Assembly (NCBI GenBank): GCA_911728455.2
Contig: OU452231.1
Span: 10,288,078-10,352,077, forward strand
DNA: 64,000 nucleotides
Origin: Marthasterias glacialis
Lineage: Eukaryota > Echinodermata > Asteroidea > Forcipulatida > Asteriidae
Direction: 5' to 3'
The translations under genes and the position numbers were made by a program. The notes beneath the pieces were generated by a model, which saw only the letters and a list, made by a program, of their open reading frames with translations, was not told where the DNA came from and did not search any database. Shown here one piece after another: positions 56,633-64,000 of this stretch (positions are counted from its first letter, which is position 1; every line of letters begins with the position of its first letter).

Positions 56633-57916
56633 GACTATCCAAATTAAAAAACTACATGTAAAAATACCAAGTTGCAAGACATTTTTTTTTTGTATTGAGG
56701 TAATTTTTCGGCGTTCGTGCTTAAGATGAATGGAAATTGAGTCTGACAAAGATTCCCCACAGTTCCCCAAAAGAAGTCCCCCAGGGGAGGCCCAGGGAAA
56801 CCCTTCCTGTCTGTTCCTTCCTCATTTTCCCTGAAACTCTAATGTGCTTCATTAAACGTGTACAATGCACGAACACAGAAATTCCATACTTGTACCCCGT
56901 GACACACCCATTCTATGAACTGTCATCACCTTTCTATATGTACAGTACACTCCATACTGTAGTGTGTTGCGACGGTGACCTTTTCACCATGTCAAGGATA
57001 CACTTTTGAGATGTGATCCATTTCAAATTTTATTATTTCTCGTGCTCCCAAAAAAACAAAAACATGTCGGATGGAAAATTAGTCGATGGGATGTTTGTGC
57101 TGTAAGAAAGATCGCTGTCTTTCATCAGAGGAAACTTTCACCTGTACGATAATTTATCCAATTTTAGTTTTTGTGTCATTCCTGAAGGTAGCCACACCCG
57201 CAAGTTTTAAGACGCGATGGAGTGATCGGACCATCTTATCTATCTTATTTATTCGCTCTTTTCTTCCCGAGTGCAAGTCGCACTCCTCCCCACACCTTAA
57301 CCTTGACAGAGGAGGGCACAAAAGTTGCACCCCGTGAAAATTTGTTATTATTAAATCTTTTTGGGAATGAAACCAAGGGATCCTCTCGAAAGCGACTAGC
57401 ACTGTGACATGTAAAGGAAAAATACAAGAGGCATTCACGCTGTTTTACGAACACCTACATGTATGTACAAGTAAAAACACTGACTCCCATTTTTGCATCC
57501 CTGTGTAGATTTCTTTTGTTCTTCCCTTTGTCCCTGTAATTCACATCCTCCCACATACTTTGTACACACAATTCCTTGTGGGAGCATCCCTCTCGTTAGA
57601 ATTCCCCTGTGGAGACCTTTTGTTGTTATTTGTCTTCAATCTCCATTAGGTAAATGTATAGGGAACAAAACATTATCGTCTGTGAATTGGCAAGTGTTAG
57701 CTTTGAAGCATGGTTATGTATTTATGTAAGCTCCTTTAGTGTTTCTATTTTTACTGGTACTAATTATTATGTGAAATATTCCCTTCTGGAAATAATATTT
57801 AAGTCCTCTTAGTGAAAAGTGCGGTAAATTTGATACGTGTAAGTTGTGTTGCAGGGGAAGGGGAGTTCATTACAAAAAAGAGGTCTGGAATTTCAACTTT
57901 TAGAAGGCAAGGCCAT

Positions 57917-58024
57917 TTTCAGTTTGCAAAGGGCACTCCCATTGGAAAATCTTAAAGTCTGTGGGGAACTTTTGAAGGGCCAGGGCAGCAGAGGCCACAT
58001 GTCCTCTGTGTAATTCCAGGCCAG
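57917..58024 (+). repeat. Family L fragment
   Basis: TTTGCAAAGGGCACTCCCAT, TCTTAAAGTCTGTGGGGAAC, AGGGCAGCAGAGGCCACATG, TCCTCTGTGTAATTCCAGGCC. Confidence 0.72.
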
Positions 58025-58170
58025 AACATGTAATACATGTAAATGGACACATTATTATCTAAAAGAAACAGACTACGGTCTTACAGAATACATACACATG
58101 TACTGTGTATGGACCCCCACCGAGTAAAGAAAAGAAGTTTGGCATTGCACAGGACCGCCCACAAGCATAG

Positions 58171-58243
58171 GGCTGGTTAGTTCACTTGGTTAGAGCACTG
58201 GTACGGTATTTGAAAGGTCGTGGGTTCGAGTCCGGCATCAGCC
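58171..58243 (+). repeat. tRNA-like sequence (tRNA pseudogene or SINE head)
   Basis: 73 nt starting GGCTGGTTAGTTCACTTGGT and ending GGGTTCGAGTCCGGCATCAGCC in two blocks. Acceptor stem pairs 7/7 with one wobble, D stem pairs, and the B-box is perfect, but the anticodon stem does not pair and the T stem has a mismatch. Confidence 0.65.
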
Positions 58244-59176
58244 AAATTTTCTTTGCCCATCCCATTTTGTATAACATATTTTTTTGTTTGTACAATGTTG
58301 TACCATCCCGCGAAAAAAAAGAAGAGAAACATATTTCTTCATGATATCTCATTCAGGATGAGATCCTTTCTGATTCACCGATCAATAAAATGTCCGTAAA
58401 TTGCTGTTAGTGACCCCGCCCTAAACGGGTGTCGGCTGGAAAGAACTCCAACTGTTATGAAGCGGCTTTCATCAAATGGCCTTTTTAGATTATAATAATA
58501 ATGCACCAATAAATAATTTACGGCAATCCTCAATGCCATCGCCCCCACCCAGTTTTGAAAGCACTCCGTCTGGAGTGAAAACCTGTTTTCAGTTACACGT
58601 GGATAGGATCGCTGACCTTCAGTTCCTGTGAAAGCCAATCCATTCAATAAATAAAAGGGAAGTGTTACTGTGGTAAGACAAGTCAACTACAGGATAAATT
58701 CAATATGTCAACGATGTAGCGCACCGAGAAATATAGCTGTCAGGTCATGTGTGGCATGGCCTGGGTCGTCAAAATATTGATCAGTTTGATCAATTTCTGA
58801 TTTTTTTCTGTGAAGACTATTATTCCCATACACGTTATTTCTCTTAGATTTGTGAATGATAGCAACTACATGTATTTGTCCATAGGGAGCATATTTTGAG
58901 TTTGTAAGGTGAAGATTTCAGTTTCGTAAGAGGGAGGGGAAGGAAGGGGGGTGCTACTTGGTGTTCTGGAGGGGGAAACTCAGGATTACAGAATGAAAAG
59001 CTGATTTAGATGGTGGGGCAGATCAGTGGGTTTTCAATCCGGACCCCATTTAATGAATGTTAAGGATAGTACCACGACATATTAACCATTATCTTCTCCA
59101 TTATTTTCTCAATTTTGTATTGTCTCCGTTTTGGTATTGTGCTCTGCCATGTATCTTGCTGTTTTTTATCTGAATA

Positions 59177-59217
59177 AAATCAAATCAAATCAAATCAAAT
59201 TAAATCAAATCAAATCA
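59177..59217. repeat. (AATCA)n microsatellite
   Basis: AAATCAAATCAAATC... about eight units, one TAAATC variant. Confidence 0.92.
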
Positions 59218-59528
59218 TCCGCCCAGTGCACAATGGAACCTGTGCGCAGTACAAGTATTTTTTGTTTACATATATTTATTTATTTAATTTTTTTTTTTTG
59301 GGGGGGAGGGGGTGGAGGGCTAAATGTGTTTCATAGGTAAGTAATGACAGTTACATGTGTTGCATGTCCCAAGGCAACAGTGGTAGACAAAGTGCTGTTG
59401 GTGTGTATACAATATGTGCTGCTGTACATGTACATATACGATACATGTAGTGTACCGATGTACATGTAATATACATGTACAAAGCTGTGTCTGTCACTAA
59501 CCTGCAGATACATACATGTACATACATA

Positions 59529-59798
59529 GTAGTACCAAAGATTATAGAGCACTGAAGGCGCGAGATGGGGAACTCGGGCTGAAATGTGAAATCCCTCTGT
59601 ATGCCATTTCAGCAAGTGACTCTTTTGATACAACAATAGATCAGTGCAGATCAGTGCAGACAATGACCATTGCTATCAATGGGAAATAAGACATTCACTT
59701 GCTGAACTAGCGCCCATGCGTATTTCACGTTCCAACAATAGATAGAGTTCTAGTTCCCCATCTTGCGCCTTCGGTTCTCCGTTATCTTTGGTAGTACT
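59529..59798. repeat. MITE-like family J, copy 2
   Basis: 270 bp with long terminal inverted repeats (AGTACCAAAGATTATAGAGC / CGTTATCTTTGGTAGTACT, and GAAGGCGCGAGATGGGGAAC / GTTCCCCATCTTGCGCCTTC). Confidence 0.92.
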
Positions 59799-60206
59799 GT
59801 GTTTGGTTTGATCTTTACCTGAATTGACAACACAGGTATGGACAGCACCCTCTATGGTTGAGGCTTGTGACTGCTCTGATGCCAAATAAAAGCCTTCCAA
59901 TCACAGAGCAACTACTGTATGGGATGCATTCTTTGATATTGTAGTTCACACACGCGCGCAAATAAAACCTGTGACTGAGCCGGTAATCAGCTGGTTATGT
60001 ATGCACTAAAACTAGAGTTATCCTTGAATGATGAAGACTGGGGACCAGTTTCACTAATTACCGTCTTCCCTGGTCTCTATCGCAAACATGCACAACATAA
60101 TTATAATGGATTGATCATGATAATGTACATAACAATAGCATCCCTCAGTAAAAGGTAGTACATGGACAGCGCGTGCAGGGATGGTTTTAATACTTGGTTC
60201 TCCATC

Positions 60207-60548
60207 GTAAAGCCCCAGCTCAACATTGGTAAACTGACTGTAAATGCTTCCATTCTTTGCACAAATCAAGATATTATGTAATAAAACCAACCTGTGAAAA
60301 TTTCAGCTCATTTCGTTGTTTCATTTGCAAGAAGACGGTAAAAATGCATTCTGCATTTTTGTACGCATTCCTATAGGCAGAGTTAATTTTGGATCTTATT
60401 CCATTTATTATCTAAAAATGATGGCACTAAAGGCCAAAATATTGCAAGGAAAGTTTTTTACCATCAGTATCTTTATACCATGTAAGGTATAAGTAAATCT
60501 GTGAACATTAATGTTTTTCTTCTTGCCAATGTTGAGGTGGGGCTTTAA
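60207..60548 (+). repeat. MITE-like family A, copy 3
   Basis: AAGCCCCAGCTCAACATTGG...TGCCAATGTTGAGGTGGGGC, ending in TTTAA. It contains an extra GCATTCTGCATTTTTGTACG block, as does copy 1. Confidence 0.9.
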
Positions 60549-63008
60549 TTGCCTATACTGGATATCCAGCTCTCAGTTCGCTAAAATGTAACACAATGTT
60601 ACATTGTACTGCAAAAGTGAATCGGGAGCTAGGTACTTACTTATGTGTAAAGGTGTAGCCCATTAGCATCTGTACACAACTTCAACGTTAGTCATTTACT
60701 CAACTGAACGGGGCGGGGAAAAGTCATCTGTTTAAAGCGGTATCTAGAAATCATGATATGACTTTCAGTGTGATTACTTTTTTGTGTTACAAGTTTGGTA
60801 TATTTTGTGGAGGATAAAATTGATTTACATAAATGATTTACATATTTGTTTGTTTGCTTGCAATACATGCACATTGAGGCTTTGAGCTTGTAAAGAAACC
60901 ATTGCGCGGAAAGTTGTGCAGACAACATTTTCAATTGTGTCGTCGTTTCAACCGGAACGACTTGTTAACAAAGTGATTGAAATAAATCAAATCAAACCTT
61001 TGGAAATGACCAACAATAGCTTTTACAGATAATAAAGTATAAATTCCTTTCAACTAATGTGTAAAAACCTGGCAAAAGTACGATGAAAATAAGCATTGTT
61101 GCTTTCGGCTGTGTACAATATTGTGCTTAAAATGCATTGTACATACAGTACAATATGGTAAGTACTACACAGAGAAACTGCATGTAAACCACTATGAATT
61201 CGATTTCCTTAACTAAAGCACTGTGAATTCGATTTCCGACCTTTGAACCTTTGGAAGTGGATTACTCCATTATTTTGACCATCGTAATCCTCAGATCACG
61301 CTCTATCTACGGCTGTTTGGTGTGATCCGCTAGCATGTGTAAAACCTGAGATACAAAGTGCTTTGTAATATCATATCAGGCTGTTCATTGAGTGAAAGGC
61401 GAGGCGGTTTCGGGCAGAACAGTCACCAAAAGGTTAATGTGTGTTTTTTTCCTTTCTCATTGATTTACACAGACACACAATATAGTAAAACATTGTTTGA
61501 AGTAGAAAGGGCAATACATTTGACCTGATACTTGATTACAGGTCAACTTGAAAAAATGGTTGAAAGAAACTCAGGAATACTTGTACACTAACTTACTCCC
61601 TGAAACTCGAATAAGAAAAGAGATTTACAGGAATCCCACGACTCAAAGAAACTATTACATTTAGGTCTATCTCATTACCCTCCCCCCCCCAAAAAAAAAA
61701 AACGGGGGAGACACAATAAGACGATAGTTTACACAAGTTGGTTTGGTGCACCAAATAATATTTCAATGTTTCACGTACAATGTAGGTTGCAATGGTAACA
61801 AATTATTATCTTTTTATAGCTCCATGCATGTACTTTGTAACGTGTGCAATACATTGCTGCCCAGGAGTATAGTTTCTGTTCATTTTTAGCTTTCAGGGTG
61901 TCAGATTGGGCTAACATCTGAACTTTCCTCTGAGACATCTCACAGCTGGAGTCAGGCTGGAGACCTCCTCCATACATTTAAAGTGGGTCGTAGACATCAG
62001 CTGTTGCTATTCTGAAATCAGAATTACATGTACGTGTAATTTGAATTTCGTGTTAAAATAAAGTTGGACAAGGATCAGGATGTTGGTAGATTTAGGTGAC
62101 ATTTCTGGATATCCCACATGGACTATGTCAAGAGTGAGGTGCGCAAGTGTCCCAGGAGTTGAGCTGGCTCTCTCTTGAGGAGGCAGAGGAAAGATTCTTA
62201 TCAACGTGGCAACTTCTTGCCCCCAAAAACCACTCATCCGTTCTACCCTACTGCAATTAGCGTGTACACACGGTAACCCACACTACACGTTTGGTGCAAT
62301 TGACGAACATCCTACAGGATTATTGCACACATGTGCATCTGATCACTCTGAAATTTGGGGTGCAATCTCGGGGGAATCCTAATCACCAACAAAATGTCAA
62401 GATGTCTGGGCCTGTGGTTTCCTGCGACTTCTAGACAATCTTCACAAAGAAGAAAAAGAAGAAGAAAAAAAATCCACCTTATTTTTGAAGCCAGCAGCCA
62501 CGATTTAGTCGGCGTTTTGCCTGGTTGTGTGAGTGGTTTATCACTTATTTTCGAATGTGACACATTTATTTTGTTTTCCTTGGTTGTTGTAAGTCATGAT
62601 TGGACTTGACAGGTGTTTGTGCTTTTTTAAGATATCGAGGGAGGTGAACGAGCTGATGATCCTGGTGCAAATTCAGGACATCTCACTCCTGGGAATTTCA
62701 CTCATGCTTTGTATACAATGCAGTGCACAGTGCACTGTGCACTGACATGAAGGGTAAAAAGGACCGTTAGCCCCTACATGTATGATACGCCAGTTACATG
62801 TTGATGTGCATGTCGTACTGTACATTGCAGTATACTGAACAAGATGTACTGTACAGGTATTGTGCATGATGTTGTACACTGAATTATTTCCCAGGGTTAA
62901 TTTTGACATCAGTGCATTCTGTGGACAAACTGTACCAATTTGCTATCATACCCAGCAGCACTGATATTTAAATAAGCAGCCAACATTAGTTATTGTTGAA
63001 GACCAGTA

Positions 63009-64000
63009 CAGGCCTGATACTTAACAGAGGCAACGGAGGCAATTGCCTCCATGCCCCTGGTTCTTTGCCTTGGTGCCCTTGAAATGTTTCAACAGAACTT
63101 TACAAATTCTTCATAGATGTGCCCTTTATCAAGAAGAAACTGTCTTGGTGCCCTTTCCCTTTATCAAGAAGAAACTGCCTTGGTGCCCTTGCCCTTTATC
63201 AAGAAGAAACTGTCTTGGTGCCCTTTCCCTTTATCAAGAAGAAACTGCCTTGGTGCCCTTGCCCTTTATCAAGAAGAAACTGCCTTGGTGCCCTGGCCCT
63301 TTATCAAGAAGAAACTGCCTTGGTGCCCTTGCCCTTTATCAAGAAGAAACTGTCTTGGTGCCCTGGCCCTTTATCAAGAAGAAACTGCCTTGGTGCCCTT
63401 GCCCTTTATCAAGAAGAAAACGCCTTGGTGCCCTTGCCCTTTATCAAGAAGAAACTGCCTTGGTGCCCTTGCCCTTTATCAAGAAGAAAACGCCTTGGTG
63501 CCCATGCCCTTTATCAAGAAGAAACTGCCTTGGTGCCCTTGCCCTTTATCAAGAAGAAAATGCCTTGGTGCTCTTGCCCTTTGTCAAGAATAAAATGCCT
63601 TGGTGCCCTTGCCCTTTATCAAGAAGAAAATACCTTGGTGCCCTTGCCCTTTATCAAGAAGAAACTGCCTTGGTGCCCTTGCCCTTTATCAAGAAGAAAA
63701 CGCCTTGGTGCCCATGCCCTTTATCAAGAAGAAAATGCCTTGGTGCCCTTGCCCTTTATCAAGAAGAAAATGCCTTGGTGCTCTTGCCCTTTGTCAAGAA
63801 TAAAATGCCTTGGTGCCCTTGCCCTTTATCAAGAAGAACCTGTAAGACTTAAGCTCAGTCACAGGCCCGATTGCTTCATTCTTGAGAAAGGGCACCTCTA
63901 TGAGGAAAATTTTTAAATTCTATTGGCACATTTCAAGGGCACCAAGGCAATGACCAGGGGCAATGGAGGCAATTGCCTCCAGTGCCTCTATGAAGTATCA
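63009..64000 (+). repeat. Family L large element with internal minisatellite (right end at window edge)
   Basis: Left terminal repeat 63009-63135 (CAGGCCTGATACTTAACAGA, GGAGGCAATTGCCTCCATGC, TTGCCTTGGTGCCCTTGAAA, CATAGATGTGCCCTTTATC). The right terminal repeat from about 63865 is its inverse (AAAGGGCACCTCTATGAGGA, CACATTTCAAGGGCACCAAG, GGAGGCAATTGCCTCCAGTG, GAAGTATCA). About 120-bp inverted ends; the interior is a 35-bp array. Confidence 0.93.
63121..63840 (+). repeat. 35-bp minisatellite, 21 exact-length copies
   Basis: Consensus CCCTTTATCAAGAAGAAACT then GCCTTGGTGCCCTTG. CCCTTTATC or its variant recurs every 35 bp from 63122 to 63822 without length change (20 intervals, 700 bp). Because 35 is not a multiple of three and the unit lacks stops, all three forward frames stay open; these are not genes. 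Confidence 0.97.

Larger units (their letters stand above)
51258..64000 (+). other. Downstream of prominin exon 3: probable intron, repeat-rich
   Basis: No further coding exon recognised. It contains families A, F, I, J, L and M, tRNA-like remnants and simple repeats. If prominin continues to the right this is intron; otherwise part is intergenic. Confidence 0.45.

Noticed and set aside
56267..56770. 167-codon minus-strand open frame
   Set aside because: It spans a family M G/C-rich repeat giving Gly-rich sequence; no motif, no splice support.
58171..58243. Functional tRNA gene
   Set aside because: Acceptor and D stems pair but the anticodon stem does not; better explained as pseudogene or SINE head.
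63043..63916. Long overlapping open frames of 158-269 codons as a repeat protein gene
   Set aside because: They arise from a stop-free 35-bp tandem unit in all three frames inside an inverted-repeat element; no independent coding signal.

Overview
The window is animal nuclear DNA with spliced genes, GT-AG introns, AATAAA signals, tRNA-derived SINE pieces, a LINE 3' end and dense short inverted-repeat elements. I read it as a marine invertebrate deuterostome, most likely an echinoderm. The reasons are the gene repertoire, the intron-rich orthologues, the frequent TACATGTA words and the TTAGGG-like tracts. The species call is inference; gene identities rest on reading the translated exons.

Three genes, all on the + strand, are supported. 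(1) 2614-16953: twelve coding exons giving the C-terminal 1,635 residues of a KDM3/JMJD1-family histone H3K9 demethylase, with the C2HC4-type zinc finger, an LxxLL box and a JmjC domain with an intact HxD...H iron triad. Its 5' exons lie left of the window. A roughly 3-kb AT-rich, nearly repeat-free 3' UTR candidate follows the stop. (2) 22386-32664: a complete seven-exon gene for SPEF1/CLAMP, a microtubule-binding ciliary protein of 258 residues, with an N-terminal calponin-homology domain and a C-terminal coiled coil. (3) 47733-51257: the first three coding exons of a prominin (CD133 family) with signal peptide, N-terminal ectodomain, first membrane span and cysteine-rich loop. I could not find its remaining exons before the window ends.

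In all three genes the exon phases agree across every junction. The genes have no obvious shared pathway, although SPEF1 (cilia) and prominin (membrane protrusions) both act in cell-surface structures.

The rest is introns and intergenic DNA colonised by short non-autonomous inverted-repeat elements; I define about a dozen families by eye. Several are nested or palindromic. Minisatellites of 11, 16, 35, about 63 and 70 bp are also present. The best candidates for a second look are: a 736-bp almost perfect palindrome in SPEF1 intron 1; a terminal element (63009-64000) whose interior is 21 exact-length copies of a 35-bp unit apparently derived from its own terminal repeat, with a 210-bp higher-order repeat; a duplicated piece of the KDM3 3' region within a telomere-like patchwork at 20.1-21.1 kb; and a short upstream ORF whose stop overlaps the SPEF1 start. 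I found no multi-gene novel system. No prokaryotic features, CRISPR arrays or rRNA genes are present.
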